Shown here: piece by piece, positions 15,445-25,696 of the stretch
How the letters are laid out: every line of letters starts with the position of its first letter
How positions within the stretch are numbered: position 1 is the first letter of the stretch
Assembly (NCBI RefSeq): GCF_000759435.1
Contig: NZ_JRJG01000050.1
Location: forward strand, 16,710 to 80,709
Origin: Hoeflea sp. BAL378
GTDB lineage: Bacteria > Pseudomonadota > Alphaproteobacteria > Rhizobiales > Rhizobiaceae
DNA: 64,000 nucleotides
Reading direction: 5' to 3'
Notes under the pieces: model-generated
Told to the model about the DNA's origin: nothing
The model's input: only the letters and a program-made list of their open reading frames with translations
The model's database searches: none
Program-made: the position numbers and the translations under genes

Positions 15445-16941
15445 CTAGTCAGCCTTGGCCTTGCGTGCCGGGAAGAGAATGACATCGCGAATTGACGGCG
15501 CATTGGTCAGCAGCATGATCAGCCGGTCGACGCCGATGCCGAGCCCGCCCGCCGGCGGCATGCCCTGATCGATGGCGTCCAGGAACTCCTCGTCGAGCTG
15601 CTTTTCCATCTCGCCGCGGGCGTGGGCCTGCTCGAGCTGCTCGACCATCCGCTTGCGCTGCTCTTCGGGATCGTTGAGCTCGGAGAAGGCGTTGCCCAGT
15701 TCCCAGGCGTTGCAATAGGTCTCGAACCGCTCGACCAACCGCGGCTCGCCCGGCACTTCCTTGGCGAAGGGCGAGATGTCCTTGGGGAAATGCGTCACAT
15801 GCGCCGGCTGGATCAGCGTGGCCTCGACCTTTTCCTCGAAGATGAAGGCCAGGCATTCGCCCCAGGTCCAGTCGTCCTCGATCTCGAAGCCGGCGGCGCG
15901 GGTGGCGGCGCGGGCTTCCTCGTCGGTGGCGATCGCGCGGAAGTCGATGCCGGTCGCCTCCTTGACGGCGTCGGGCATCGGCACCCGCCGGAACGGACCC
16001 TTGAACGACAGTTGCTTGTCGCCATAGGCGAATTCGGTGGTGCCGTGGATGGTCATGGCCAGCTTCTCGAACATCCGCTCGACCAGATCCATGATGTCTT
16101 CGTAGTCGGCGTAGGCCCAGTAGCATTCCATCATGGTGAATTCGGGATTGTGCCGCGTCGACACGCCCTCGTTGCGGAAATTGCGGTTGATCTCGAACAC
16201 CTTGTCGGTGAGCCCCGAGACCAGCGTCCGCTTGAGGTAAAGCTCCGGCGCGATGCGCAGGTACATGTCGAGCTTGAGCGTGTTGTGGTGGGTCTTGAAC
16301 GGCTCCGCCGTGGCGCCGCCATAGACCGAGTGCAGCATCGGCGTCTCGATTTCCATGAAGCCGTCATCTTCCATGAAGCGGCGGATGCCGGAGACGATCT
16401 TCGAGCGCTGCTGGAAGCGGAGCTTGGAATCCTCGTTGGTCATGATGTCGAGATGGCGCTTGCGGTAGCGCAACTCGATATCCGTGAGCCCGTGCCACTT
16501 TTCCGGCATCGGCAGCAGTGCCTTGGTGAGCATGGTGATCTCATGGGCGTTGACGGTCAGTTCGCCGCGCTTGGTGCGGCGGACTTCGCCGGTGACGCCG
16601 ATGATGTCGCCGAGGTCGATCAGCGGCAGCAGCGTGCGCGCCTCTTCCGGTGTCGTGTCCTTGTGGCTGAAGATCTGCACCTTGCCTGAGGCGTCGTGGA
16701 TGTCCATGAACATGCCGGAATTGCGCGACGAATAGACCCGTCCGGCGACGGTGACGATGTCGCCGGTCAAGGTGTCGGGCTCGATGTCGGCGTATTTTTC
16801 CGCCAGTTCCGCATTGGTCAGCGTGCGGTGGAAATGCGCCGGATAGACCTCGGCCACCGTTTCCCGGAGTTTTGCGAGCTTCTGGGCGCGGACTTCGGTG
16901 ACATCGGACGACAGGCCGGGTTCGATCGTGGTGTCGGTCAT
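15445..16941 (-). CDS. lysS: Lysyl-tRNA synthetase, class II
   Basis: 498 residues, the usual length. An N-terminal OB-fold anticodon domain (VAGRVYSSRNSGMFMDIHDASGKVQIF) is followed by the class II core: motif 1 around SGIRRFMEDDGFMEIETPML, motif 2 in FEINRNFRNEGVSTRHNPEFTMMECYWAY, and motif 3 in GGLGIGVDRLIMLL. It charges tRNA-Lys. It lies 4 bp downstream of gltX on the same strand and is surely co-transcribed. Many alphaproteobacteria use a class I LysK instead, so finding class II LysS is worth noting but not odd. Confidence 0.96.
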   Translation of the reverse strand: MTDTTIEPGLSSDVTEVRAQKLAKLRETVAEVYPAHFHRTLTNAELAEKYADIEPDTLTGDIVTVAGRVYSSRNSGMFMDIHDASGKVQIFSHKDTTPEEARTLLPLIDLGDIIGVTGEVRRTKRGELTVNAHEITMLTKALLPMPEKWHGLTDIELRYRKRHLDIMTNEDSKLRFQQRSKIVSGIRRFMEDDGFMEIETPMLHSVYGGATAEPFKTHHNTLKLDMYLRIAPELYLKRTLVSGLTDKVFEINRNFRNEGVSTRHNPEFTMMECYWAYADYEDIMDLVERMFEKLAMTIHGTTEFAYGDKQLSFKGPFRRVPMPDAVKEATGIDFRAIATDEEARAATRAAGFEIEDDWTWGECLAFIFEEKVEATLIQPAHVTHFPKDISPFAKEVPGEPRLVERFETYCNAWELGNAFSELNDPEEQRKRMVEQLEQAHARGEMEKQLDEEFLDAIDQGMPPAGGLGIGVDRLIMLLTNAPSIRDVILFPARKAKAD

Positions 16942-16945
16942 GGGA

Positions 16946-18418
16946 TTACCCGTTGTTTGCTTTGGCTGCGTCCACGCCCGCCTTGACGGCGGCTTCGGCC
17001 TGCTTGAGGCGCTGGCGGACGACGGAGCGGCCGAGAATGGCCATGGAATCGAAGAGCGGCAGCGATCGCGACGAGCCCGACACCGCGATGAACAGCGGCG
17101 CGAGCAGGTTGCGCAGCTTGATCTCGGTGCGCTCGGAGATGGCGCGCAGCTCCGCCTCGATGCTCTCGGCGGTCCATTCGAAAATGGTCTCGAGATCCGG
17201 CTGGACGACCTGCAGGATCTGCAGCACGTCCTCGAGCGAGACCTTCTTGATGCCCGCGAAATCCGCAGCCGTCAGGCCCAGGTCGCCCTTGAGCAGGAAG
17301 CCGGTGAGATCGGGCAGGTCGGAGAGCTTGGTGATGCGCGACTGCGCCAGCTTCATGCCTTCGCCGAAGCGGTTGTTCTCCTGCGCCCAGGCGAGGACGC
17401 GGGAAACGAACTCGGTTTCGGAAACGCCTTCGCGCAGCCAGCGGCCGTTGAGCCAGTCCAGCTTCTGCAGATCGAAGATCGCGCCGGCCTTGGACAGGTT
17501 CTCCGGATCGAACTTGGCCGCGAGCTGATCCATGGTCAGCATTTCCTCGCCCTCCTCGATCTGGATGAAGAACAGGCCGAGGAAGTTCATCAGTGCTTCG
17601 GGCAGGTAGCCCAGCGCCGCGTAGTAGGAAATCGAGGTCGGGTTCTTGCGCTTGGACAGTTTCGACTTGTCGGCGTTGCGCATCAGCGACAGATGCATGA
17701 ACACCGGCGGCTCGAGGCCGAGATACTGGTAGATCAGGATGTGCTTGGGGACCGAGGACAGCCATTCCTCGCCGCGGGCCACATGGGTGATCTTCATCAG
17801 GTGGTCGTCGACCACATTGGCCATGTGATAGGTCGGCATGCCGTCGGCCTTGAGCAGCACCTGCATGTCGATCGCGTCCCAGGGAATGTCGACCTCGCCA
17901 TAGACGCCGTCGACGAACTTGCAGGAGCCTTCGGTCGGGATCTTCATCCGCACCACCGACGGTTCGCCCGCCTGCATGCGGCTCGTGACTTCCTCGGCCG
18001 TGAGCGTCAGGCAGCGGCCGTCATATTTCGGCGGCTTGCCGGCGGCGCGCTGGGCGGCGCGCATCTCATCGAGCCGCTCGGGCGTGCAGAAGCAGCGGAA
18101 GCCGTGGCCGTTCTCGATGATCTTCTCGACATAGGGAAGATAGATGTCCTTGCGCTCGGACTGGCGGTAGGGACCGTAGGGGCCGCCGATGTCGGGGCCT
18201 TCGGACCAGGTCAGGCCGCACCATTTGAGCGCGTCGAGAACCTTCTGCTCGAACTCCGGCGTGGAACGGGTGGCGTCGGTGTCCTCGATCCTGAGGATGA
18301 ATTCGCCGCCGTTTTTTTGCGCGAAAAGATAGTTGAACAGCGCGATGTAGGCGGTGCCCACATGCGGCTCGCCGGTCGGAGACGGTGCGATGCGCACCCG
18401 CGTTGCAGTGTTGGCCAT
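16946..18418 (-). CDS. gltX: Glutamyl-tRNA synthetase
   Basis: 490 residues, class I synthetase. The HIGH-type motif is in APSPTGEPHVGTAY near the N-terminus, followed by FILRIEDTDATRS. The KMSKS loop appears as KLSKRKNPTS. Helical anticodon-binding domains fill the C-terminal half. The frame is open 67 codons further upstream, but homology starts at the ATG at 18418. Many alphaproteobacteria carry two GltX copies, one of them non-discriminating (charging tRNA-Gln as well); which type this is cannot be decided by eye. A 274-bp region separates it from the divergent LacI-type regulator gene; I see no clear promoter pair or operator there. Confidence 0.95.
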   Translation of the reverse strand: MANTATRVRIAPSPTGEPHVGTAYIALFNYLFAQKNGGEFILRIEDTDATRSTPEFEQKVLDALKWCGLTWSEGPDIGGPYGPYRQSERKDIYLPYVEKIIENGHGFRCFCTPERLDEMRAAQRAAGKPPKYDGRCLTLTAEEVTSRMQAGEPSVVRMKIPTEGSCKFVDGVYGEVDIPWDAIDMQVLLKADGMPTYHMANVVDDHLMKITHVARGEEWLSSVPKHILIYQYLGLEPPVFMHLSLMRNADKSKLSKRKNPTSISYYAALGYLPEALMNFLGLFFIQIEEGEEMLTMDQLAAKFDPENLSKAGAIFDLQKLDWLNGRWLREGVSETEFVSRVLAWAQENNRFGEGMKLAQSRITKLSDLPDLTGFLLKGDLGLTAADFAGIKKVSLEDVLQILQVVQPDLETIFEWTAESIEAELRAISERTEIKLRNLLAPLFIAVSGSSRSLPLFDSMAILGRSVVRQRLKQAEAAVKAGVDAAKANNG

Positions 18419-18692
18419 CTTGACTTCGCCCGCTTTCAGGTCCTGTTGAATGGTGCGCGCGGCGGCTTTTGCCGGCGGCGATCGGCCCGCTGGGGACGCT
18501 GCGGCCAGGCAAGGCGCGGCGGTGAACGGCAGGCGCTGCCTTAGGCCATATTGCGCCCGTTGCGTCAAGTATAGGGGCCTGCGGAAGGCCGGGCGGCCGG
18601 GTGCGCTTTCGCCGCACACCTGTCATCCGGATTCCGCCGGATTTCTGATTTACGTACCTCAAACATTCGTCTAGAAAGCGGGGCAGGAGGAC

Positions 18693-19718
18693 ATGATGCG
18701 GCCCACCGTGCATGACATTGCTGCAGAAGCCGGCGTCAGTCTGGCGACCGTCGACCGGGTGCTCAACCGCCGGCCGGGGGTGCGGCGTCAGACCGTCGAG
18801 AAGGTCGAGAATGCGGTGAACCGGCTCGGCTATGTGCGCGATGTCACGGCCGCCAACCTCGCCCGCAGACGGATCTATCCGCTGGTCTTCGTCATCCCCG
18901 CAGGCCCCAACAGCTTCATGCGCGTGCTCGAGGCGGAGATCGCCTCCGCGATGGGGCGCTCTCCGGTCGAGCGGACCTCGATCCGGATTGAAACCGTGCC
19001 GCCGTTCGATTCGGGCGCGCTCGTCCGGGTGCTGGACGCTCTCGACCCGAAGGCCGTCTCCGGGGTGGCGCTGGTCGCCACCGACACGCCGGACGTGCGA
19101 GCCGCGGTCGACCGGCTGATGGATCAGGGCGTGCAGGTGGCGACGCTTGTGTCGGACCTGCCGGGATCCCGGCGGGTGCATTTCTGCGGCATCGACAACA
19201 TCGCCGCCGGCCGCACGGCGGGCAACCTCGTCGGACGGTTCTGCGCCGGGCGGCGCGGCAGGGTGCTGGTGGTGGCCGGCTCGATGCGGGTGTCCGACCA
19301 CATGGACCGGGCCTCGGGCTTCGCCGCGGTGCTGGAAGCGGACTTTCCGGATCTGGACATCGTCGGACCCGTGGAAACCAATGATGACGCCGATACGGTC
19401 GCGCAGGCGGTGGCGGCAGCGCTTGACGCGGATCCGGGCATCATTGCCATCTACAATCTCGGCGCCGGCAATCGCGGGCTGATCGAGGCGATCCGCGCGC
19501 GCAGGCAGCGCAAGCTCGCCGTCGTCGCCCACGAGGTGACCGATCATTCGCGCCAGGCGCTGGCGGAGGGCGTGTTCGACGCCGTCATCAATCAGGATTG
19601 CGGTCACGAGGTGCGCAGCGCGATCCGCGTGCTCAAGGCCCATGCCGACGGCCTGGCTCCGCTGAGTGACCAGGAGCGGATCCGCATCGATATTTTCCTC
19701 AAGGACAATTTGCCATGA
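18693..19718 (+). CDS. LacI family regulator of the xylose operon (probable)
   Basis: 341 residues. The N-terminal HTH PTVHDIAAEAGVSLATVDRVLNRRPGV and hinge helix RLGYVRD are classical LacI features, and the C-terminal domain is a periplasmic-binding-protein-like sugar sensor. AGGAGG lies just before two adjacent ATGs (18693 and 18696). It is followed 48 bp later by xylB and xylA on the same strand, suggesting that it controls them, with D-xylose or a related pentose as likely ligand. VDRVLNR in place of the more common VSRVLNG is shared by a subgroup that responds to sugars or polyols. The target assignment is inferred from position. Confidence 0.85.
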   Translation: MMRPTVHDIAAEAGVSLATVDRVLNRRPGVRRQTVEKVENAVNRLGYVRDVTAANLARRRIYPLVFVIPAGPNSFMRVLEAEIASAMGRSPVERTSIRIETVPPFDSGALVRVLDALDPKAVSGVALVATDTPDVRAAVDRLMDQGVQVATLVSDLPGSRRVHFCGIDNIAAGRTAGNLVGRFCAGRRGRVLVVAGSMRVSDHMDRASGFAAVLEADFPDLDIVGPVETNDDADTVAQAVAAALDADPGIIAIYNLGAGNRGLIEAIRARRQRKLAVVAHEVTDHSRQALAEGVFDAVINQDCGHEVRSAIRVLKAHADGLAPLSDQERIRIDIFLKDNLP

Positions 19719-19766
19719 CCGCCGTCGGGGAACCCACTCGGTTTTTGCTTGAAAGGACTTTTTGCC

Positions 19767-21221
19767 ATGTATCTCGGGCTTGATCTCGGAACCTCTTCGC
19801 TCAAGGCGCTGCTGATCGATGACAGCCAGCGGATCCTCGGATCGGCGAGCGCGCCGTTGACCGTGGAGCGGCTGCATCCGGGATGGTCGGAGCAGGATCC
19901 CGATAGCTGGATAACCGCCACGCGGGCGGCCTTGGCGGAGCTCGCAAAGACCCATGCGGCGGAGCTCGCCAGGGTGCGTGGCATCGGCCTGTCGGGCCAC
20001 ATGCACGGCGCCACGACGATCGACCGGACCGGCAAGGTGATCCGTCCCTGCATCCTGTGGAACGACACCCGCAGTTACAAGGAGGCGGCCGAGCTCGACG
20101 CCGATCCGCAGTTCCGGCGGCTGACCGGCAACATCGTCTTCCCCGGCTTCACCGCGCCGAAGCTGAAATGGATGGCGGCGCACGAGCCCGAGGCCTTCGC
20201 GCGGGTGGCGAAAGTGCTGCTGCCCAAGGATTATCTCAGGCTCTGGCTCACGGGCGAGGCGATCTCGGAGATGTCGGATTCGGCCGGCACCTCCTGGCTC
20301 GATGTCGGCAAGCGCGCCTGGGACGACGGCCTGCTCGCGGCCACCGGGCTCGATCGCAGCCAGATGCCGTCGCTGGTCGAGGGCACCGAGCGCGCCGGCG
20401 CGCTGCGCGCCGATGTGGCCTCCGACCTGGGCCTGCCCGCGGGCATTCCCGTCGCCGGCGGCGCGGGCGACAATGCGGCGTCCGCCTGTGGCATGGGGAC
20501 GGTCGGCGACAACCATGCCTTCGCCTCGCTCGGCACGTCGGGCGTGCTGTTTGCCGCCAACAACCGCTACCTGCCCAATCCCGACAGCGCCGTGCATGCC
20601 TTCTGCCACGCGCTGCCGGGGACCTGGCACCAGATGGGGGTGATCCTGTCGGCGACCGATTCGCTCAACTGGCTGTCGGGCGTGACCTCGACCAAGCCCG
20701 CGGTGCTGACCTCCGAGCTCGGCGAGACGCTTCAGGCGCCGGGATCGGTGATGTTCCTGCCCTATCTGTCCGGCGAACGCACCCCGCACAACGACGCCGC
20801 CATCCGCGGCGCGTTCGCCGGGCTCGGGCATGAATCGGATCGGGCGGCCCTGACCCGCGCCGTGGTCGAAGGCGTGAGCTTCGCCTTCCGCGACAGTCTC
20901 GAGGCGCTCGCCCAGGCGGGAACCGCGCTCACGCGGGTGACCGCCATCGGCGGCGGCTCGCGCTCGATCTACTGGCTCGAGGCGCTGGCCACGGTCCTGA
21001 ACCTGCCGGTCGACCTTCCCGAGGGCGGCGATTTCGGCGCGGCGTTCGGCGCGGCCCGGCTCGCGCTGATCGCCGCGGAGAACGCCGACCCGCTGTCGGT
21101 CTGCACGCAGCCGGCGACCGAATCCACCATTCTTCCCAATCGCGATCTCGCTCCGGCCTTCGACGAGGCCTACCGGCACTATCGCGCCCTCTATCCCGCA
21201 ATCAAAGGAGCCATGTCATGA
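19767..21221 (+). CDS. xylB: Xylulokinase
   Basis: 484 residues, FGGY carbohydrate kinase family. [18 protein letters not shown] is the N-terminal phosphate loop, [12 protein letters not shown] the xylulokinase-specific segment, and [19 protein letters not shown] the FGGY signature region. It phosphorylates D-xylulose to xylulose-5-phosphate for the pentose phosphate pathway. The ATG at 19767 has GAAAGGA upstream and gives the canonical N-terminus; an in-frame TTG at 19749 is rejected. Its stop overlaps the xylA start (ATGA). Confidence 0.95.
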   Translation: MYLGLDLGTSSLKALLIDDSQRILGSASAPLTVERLHPGWSEQDPDSWITATRAALAELAKTHAAELARVRGIGLSGHMHGATTIDRTGKVIRPCILWNDTRSYKEAAELDADPQFRRLTGNIVFPGFTAPKLKWMAAHEPEAFARVAKVLLPKDYLRLWLTGEAISEMSDSAGTSWLDVGKRAWDDGLLAATGLDRSQMPSLVEGTERAGALRADVASDLGLPAGIPVAGGAGDNAASACGMGTVGDNHAFASLGTSGVLFAANNRYLPNPDSAVHAFCHALPGTWHQMGVILSATDSLNWLSGVTSTKPAVLTSELGETLQAPGSVMFLPYLSGERTPHNDAAIRGAFAGLGHESDRAALTRAVVEGVSFAFRDSLEALAQAGTALTRVTAIGGGSRSIYWLEALATVLNLPVDLPEGGDFGAAFGAARLALIAAENADPLSVCTQPATESTILPNRDLAPAFDEAYRHYRALYPAIKGAMS

Positions 21222-22531
21222 GTACTGGATTTTTCGGAGACGTCAGCAAGATCAAATACGAGGGCCCGGACAGCACCAATCCGCTCGCCTTCCGCCATTA
21301 CAATGCCGACGAGATGGTCATGGGCAAGCGGATGGAGGACCATCTGCGCTTCGCCGTCGCCTACTGGCATTCGTTTGCCTGGGAGGGCGGCGACCCGTTC
21401 GGCGGGCGCACCTTCGAGCGTCCCTGGTTCCCCGCCGACACGATGGCGCTGGCCAAGCTCAAGGCCGACGTGGCCTTCGAGATGTTCTCGGCCCTGGGCG
21501 CTCCGTTCTACTGCTTCCATGACGCCGATGTGCGTCCGGAAGGGGACAATTTCGCGGAGAACACGCGAAACCTCGAGGAAATCGTCGACTATTTCGCCCG
21601 CAAGCAGGAAACCACCGGCGTCAAGCTGCTGTGGGGCACGGCCAATCTGTTCTCCAACCGGCGCTACATGTCGGGGGCGGCGACCAATCCGGACCCGGAC
21701 GTATTCGCCTTCGCCGCGGCGACGGTGAAGACCTGCATCGACGCCACGCACAAGCTCGGCGGCGCCAATTACGTGCTGTGGGGCGGGCGCGAAGGCTACG
21801 AGACGCTGCTCAACACCGATCTCAAGCGCGAGGACAACCAGCTCGGCCGGTTCCTCAACCTCGTCGTCGAGTACAAGCACAAGATCGGCTTCAAGGGCAC
21901 GATCCTGATCGAGCCCAAGCCGCAGGAGCCGACCAAGCACCAGTACGACTACGACGTCGCCACGGTCTACGGCTTCCTCAAGCGGCACGGGCTCGAGAAC
22001 GAGGTCAAGGTGAACATCGAGCAGGGCCACGCGATCCTCGCCGGCCATTCCTTCGAGCACGAGCTGGAACTGGCCCAGGCGCTCGGCATCTTCGGCTCCA
22101 TCGACATGAACCGCAACGACTACCAGTCGGGCTGGGATACAGACCAGTTCCCCAACAACGTGCCTGAGATGACGCTCGCCTACTACGCCATCCTCAAGGG
22201 CGGCGGGTTTAAGACCGGTGGCACCAATTTCGACGCCAAGCTGCGCCGCCAGTCGCTCGATCCGGAAGACCTGCTCTATGCCCATATCGGCGGCATGGAC
22301 ACCTGCGCCCGGGCGCTGAAGGCCGCGGCGAAGATGGTCGAGGACGGCGTGCTGACGCGCTTCGTCGAGAAGCGCTATGCCGGATGGGACACGCCCGAGG
22401 CAAAGAAGATGCTCGACGGCTCGCACAGCCTGTCGGATATCGCCGACTATGTCGCCAATGCCGATGTCAATCCGCAGCCGAAATCCGGCCGCCAGGAATA
22501 TCTGGAAAACATCGTCAACCGCTACGTCTGA
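21218..22531 (+). CDS. xylA: Xylose isomerase
   Basis: 437 residues, group II xylose isomerase. Catalytic His and metal ligands are in [40 protein letters not shown] and [18 protein letters not shown], with [17 protein letters not shown] near the end. It converts D-xylose to D-xylulose in the cytoplasm. It overlaps xylB by 4 bp and ends the operon; a strong GC hairpin follows at 22551. No xylose transporter genes are adjacent, so uptake must be encoded elsewhere. Confidence 0.97.
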   Translation: MSTGFFGDVSKIKYEGPDSTNPLAFRHYNADEMVMGKRMEDHLRFAVAYWHSFAWEGGDPFGGRTFERPWFPADTMALAKLKADVAFEMFSALGAPFYCFHDADVRPEGDNFAENTRNLEEIVDYFARKQETTGVKLLWGTANLFSNRRYMSGAATNPDPDVFAFAAATVKTCIDATHKLGGANYVLWGGREGYETLLNTDLKREDNQLGRFLNLVVEYKHKIGFKGTILIEPKPQEPTKHQYDYDVATVYGFLKRHGLENEVKVNIEQGHAILAGHSFEHELELAQALGIFGSIDMNRNDYQSGWDTDQFPNNVPEMTLAYYAILKGGGFKTGGTNFDAKLRRQSLDPEDLLYAHIGGMDTCARALKAAAKMVEDGVLTRFVEKRYAGWDTPEAKKMLDGSHSLSDIADYVANADVNPQPKSGRQEYLENIVNRYV

Positions 22532-22550
22532 CGGCGATCCTGCGCGTGCG

Positions 22551-22571
22551 GCGGCCCCTTGCCGGGGCCGC
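22551..22571 (+). terminator. Stem-loop after xylA
   Basis: GCGGCCCC (22551-22558) pairs perfectly with GGGGCCGC (22564-22571) around a 5-nt loop. A T-rich stretch (TTTTGTTT) appears only about 20 nt later, so termination strength is uncertain. Confidence 0.45.
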
Positions 22572-22666
22572 CGCGGCCGCCCGCGCCGTGTTTTGTTTGC
22601 ACGCCGGTGCCGGGTGGCGTAAATCAGGCCTCCAATCTGAAGCCCATTCCGGAAGGAAGCCCCGCC

Positions 22667-23464
22667 ATGCAATTTGCCCGCCTGAACGGTGTCGTCATCC
22701 ATCACCAGGTGATCGGCGCCGCCCCCGACCGGCCGACCATCGTGTTCTCCAATTCGCTGGGCACGGATTATCGCATCTGGCGCGACGTGATCGTCCGGCT
22801 GGCCGGCGATTTCGGGATCATCGCCTATGACAAGCGCGGCCACGGCCTGTCGGAGGCAGGCGAAGGCGCGATCACCATGGACGATCATGTCAATGATCTC
22901 GCAGCCCTGCTCGATCATTTCCAGGCCAAGGACGTCATCGTCTGCGGCCTGTCGGTGGGCGGCATGATCGCCCAGGGGCTGGCCGCGTCGCGGCCCGAAC
23001 TGGTGCGGGCGCTGATCCTGTGCGACACAGGCCACAAGATCGGCACGCGGGAAATGTGGGACGCGCGGATCGCCGCGATCACGGAGCAGGGGATCGCCGC
23101 GATCTCCGACGCGATCCTCGAACGCTGGTTCACCAAGGCCTACCGCAGCGCCGACAACGCCGAATTCACCGGCTACCGACTGATGCTCGAGCGGACCCCG
23201 GTGCAGGGCTATGTCGGCACCTGCGCGGCGATCCGCGATGCCGATTTCACCCGGTCGAGCGCGGCGCTGACCGTTCCCGTCCTGTGCGTGGTGGGGTCCG
23301 AGGACGGCTCGACGCCGCCGCAGCTCGTGGGCGAACTGGCCCGGCTCATCCCCGGCGCGATGTATCAGGAAATCCCCGGCGCCGCGCATCTTCCCTGCAT
23401 CGAGAAGCCCGTGGAACTGACCGAGATCATCAAGGCCTTTGTAGACCGGTTGCCCGCCGCCTGA
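22667..23464 (+). CDS. Alpha/beta hydrolase, 3-oxoadipate enol-lactonase-like
   Basis: 265 residues. The fold motifs are FSNSLGTDYRIW (oxyanion region), the nucleophile elbow CGLSVGGMIAQGLA (Ser), VVGSEDGSTPP (acid) and GAAHLPCIEKP (His). This order and the wording match PcaD-type enol-lactonases of the beta-ketoadipate pathway, but no other pca genes are here, so a different ester or lactone is possible. In a pentose and beta-glucoside context a sugar lactone is one idea, though unproven. GGAAGGAAG precedes the ATG at 22667. The beta-glucosidase gene starts 52 bp later. Confidence 0.75.
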   Translation: MQFARLNGVVIHHQVIGAAPDRPTIVFSNSLGTDYRIWRDVIVRLAGDFGIIAYDKRGHGLSEAGEGAITMDDHVNDLAALLDHFQAKDVIVCGLSVGGMIAQGLAASRPELVRALILCDTGHKIGTREMWDARIAAITEQGIAAISDAILERWFTKAYRSADNAEFTGYRLMLERTPVQGYVGTCAAIRDADFTRSSAALTVPVLCVVGSEDGSTPPQLVGELARLIPGAMYQEIPGAAHLPCIEKPVELTEIIKAFVDRLPAA

Positions 23465-23516
23465 CGAAGGCGCGGACCGCCCGAAACGACACACCGGATA
23501 CTGGAATGGACACGCA

Positions 23517-24878
23517 ATGACCGCCGACACCTCCCCGCAGAAGCTCGCTCACCGGTTTCCCGAGGATTTCCTGTTCGGGGTGGCGACTGCCGCCTATCAG
23601 ATCGAAGGCGCTGCGACCGCGGACGGCCGCAAGCCCTCGATCTGGGATGCGTTCTCCCACATGCCGGGACGGGTCAAGGGCGGGGACACCGGCGATGTCG
23701 CCTGCGACCACTACAACCGCCTCGAGGCCGATCTCGACCTGATGGCCGGGCTCGGCGTCGATGCCTACCGGTTTTCCATCGCCTGGCCGCGCATCCTGCC
23801 CGACGGCACCGGCGCGATCAACGACAAGGGCTTCGACTTCTACGACCGGTTGCTCGACGGGCTCAAGGCGCGCGGCATCAAGGCCTTCGCGACGCTTTAC
23901 CACTGGGACCTGCCGCTGGCGCTGATGGGCCGTGGTGGCTGGACCGACCGGGAGACGGCCTCGGCCTTTGCGCAGTATGCGGGCGCGGTGACGCGGCGGC
24001 TGGGGGACCGGCTCGACACGATCGTCACTTTCAACGAGCCCTGGTGTTCGGTCTATCTGGGCCATCTGATGGGCGTGCATGCCCCCGGCGAACGGTCCAT
24101 GGAAGCGGCGATGGCGGCGCTGCATGTCACCAACCTCGCCCATGGCCTCGGCGTGCAGGCGATCCGGGCGGAGCGGGCGCATTTGCCGACCGGCATCGTT
24201 CTCAATGCCATGAGCGTGATGGCCGCAAGCGACAGCGATGCCGACCGCAAAGCCGCGCAACGGGCGAATGACTTCCACAACGGCGTGTATTTCGGCCCGC
24301 TGTTCGAGGGCGTCTACCCGGCTTCCGTGCTCGAGGGATGCCCGGATCTGGCGGGCCATATCCGGGAGGGCGACCTCGACACGATCCGCCAGCCGCTCGA
24401 TTTCTGGGGGCTGAACTATTACACGCCGATGCGGGTCCGCGACGATCCGGCGTCGGCCTTTCCGCATGTCGCGACCGCGCCGGCGGTCAAGCCGGAGAAG
24501 ACCGATATCGGGTGGGAAATCGAGCCCGCCGGGCTGTCCCACATCGTCAAGGATCTCTACGGCCGCTACACGCTGCCGGAATTCTACATCACCGAGAACG
24601 GCGCCGCCGACAACACCGACGTCGAGAACGGCGCGGTCAGCGACACGATGCGGCTCGACTACCTCTCGACCCACCTGTCCGTCGCCGCCGACCTGATTGC
24701 GGAGAACTATCCGCTGAAGGGCTATTTCGCCTGGAGCCTGATGGACAATTACGAATGGGCCGAGGGCTATTCGATGCGCTTCGGCATCGTCCATGTCGAT
24801 TATCAAAGCCAGGTCCGCACCATCAAGCAGTCCGGCTACTGGTACCGCGACCTGATGGCCGCCCACGACGGCGGCTGA
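23517..24878 (+). CDS. Beta-glucosidase, glycoside hydrolase family 1
   Basis: 453 residues, typical GH1 length. The N-terminal FPEDFLFGVATAAYQIEGA signature, the acid/base Glu in VTFNEPWCSVYLGH and the nucleophile Glu in EFYITENGAAD are all present. It has no signal peptide, so it acts on beta-glucosides or short oligosaccharides in the cytoplasm. Substrate range (glucose, galactose, xylose) cannot be read from the sequence, although the neighbouring xylose genes suggest plant-derived sugars. A GC hairpin follows the stop. Confidence 0.94.
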   Translation: MTADTSPQKLAHRFPEDFLFGVATAAYQIEGAATADGRKPSIWDAFSHMPGRVKGGDTGDVACDHYNRLEADLDLMAGLGVDAYRFSIAWPRILPDGTGAINDKGFDFYDRLLDGLKARGIKAFATLYHWDLPLALMGRGGWTDRETASAFAQYAGAVTRRLGDRLDTIVTFNEPWCSVYLGHLMGVHAPGERSMEAAMAALHVTNLAHGLGVQAIRAERAHLPTGIVLNAMSVMAASDSDADRKAAQRANDFHNGVYFGPLFEGVYPASVLEGCPDLAGHIREGDLDTIRQPLDFWGLNYYTPMRVRDDPASAFPHVATAPAVKPEKTDIGWEIEPAGLSHIVKDLYGRYTLPEFYITENGAADNTDVENGAVSDTMRLDYLSTHLSVAADLIAENYPLKGYFAWSLMDNYEWAEGYSMRFGIVHVDYQSQVRTIKQSGYWYRDLMAAHDGG

Positions 24879-24879
24879 T

Positions 24880-24908
24880 CTGGTTTCGCCGGGTTCGGCT
24901 GGAACCAG
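24880..24908 (+). terminator. Stem-loop after the beta-glucosidase gene
   Basis: CTGGTT (24880-24885) pairs with AACCAG (24903-24908), with an inner GCCG/CGGC stem and GGTT loop. There is no T-run; it probably marks the mRNA 3' end. Confidence 0.35.
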
Positions 24909-24956
24909 CGTCGCGGTCGTTCGTTGTGGCGCAGACAACCACCCGGAGCCCTCGCC

Positions 24957-25670
24957 ATGGATCAAGCCGTCATCCCTTTTGACTGGGCGCGCATGCTGCT
25001 GGGCGATCCGCCGCCGGCATTCCTGTTGGAAATCTTGTTCCGCACGGTGCTGATCTACATCTACACCTTCGGCCTGATCCGGTGGATCGGCGGCCGCAGC
25101 ATCTCGCAACTGTCGCTGGTCGAGTTCCTGCTGGTGATCGCGCTGGGATCGGCGGTGGGCGATTCGCTGTTCTATCCGGACGTGCCGCTATTGCATGCCA
25201 TGCTGGTGATCACCATCATCGTGTTCATCAACAAGGGCCTCGACTACCTGATCCTGTGGTCTGACAAGGCGCAGAAGACGATCGACGGGGTCCCGAACTG
25301 GGTCGTGCATGCAGGGAGGCTCAACCCCGACCAGACGGCAGACCGCGGCATCGGCAAGGCCGAGGTGATGGCGCTGCTCCGGATCGAGGGTATCAGCAAT
25401 CTCGGCGAGGTCGAGGATGCTTTCCTTGAAGCCAATGGCGACCTTAGCGTGTTCCGCGCCAGACAGCCAATTGCCGGAATGCCGATCGTGCCTCCGCACG
25501 AAATCTGTCCGCCGCCGCGCTTCGAGCCAGATTCGAAGGAGGCGAAAAATGCCTCTCTGCTCTGTTGCTACGACTGCGGCACGCTCCGTTCGCACACAGA
25601 GACGGCCTGCCTGCATTGCAAAGGCGAAATCTGGACAGACGCGAAAATGCCCGACAGCAACCTGGCCTGA
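24957..25670 (+). CDS. DUF421/YetF-like membrane protein with C-terminal zinc-ribbon-like motif
   Basis: 237 residues. Three N-terminal membrane segments (EILFRTVLIYIYTFGLIRWIG, QLSLVEFLLVIALGSAVGDSL, MLVITIIVFINKGLDYLIL) precede the soluble YetF/DUF421 domain, recognisable by the RWIGGRSISQLSLVEFLLVIALGS region. The DUF421 domain normally ends near residue 180. Here a tail adds two Cys pairs, C204-x2-C207 and C218-x2-C221, in the layout of a small zinc ribbon. The ATG at 24957 gives the expected N-terminus. The role of the family is poorly understood; spore and envelope functions are reported in Bacillus. The tail is the unusual part. Confidence 0.8.
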   Translation: MDQAVIPFDWARMLLGDPPPAFLLEILFRTVLIYIYTFGLIRWIGGRSISQLSLVEFLLVIALGSAVGDSLFYPDVPLLHAMLVITIIVFINKGLDYLILWSDKAQKTIDGVPNWVVHAGRLNPDQTADRGIGKAEVMALLRIEGISNLGEVEDAFLEANGDLSVFRARQPIAGMPIVPPHEICPPPRFEPDSKEAKNASLLCCYDCGTLRSHTETACLHCKGEIWTDAKMPDSNLA

Positions 25671-25696
25671 TGACGTGAGCCACCGGCTGAGCTCGA

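Noticed and set aside
18066..21179. A 1,037-codon open frame on the minus strand
   Set aside because: It lies opposite gltX, the LacI gene and xylB, is rich in Arg/His/Gly with no family motifs, and is a typical GC-rich antisense shadow.
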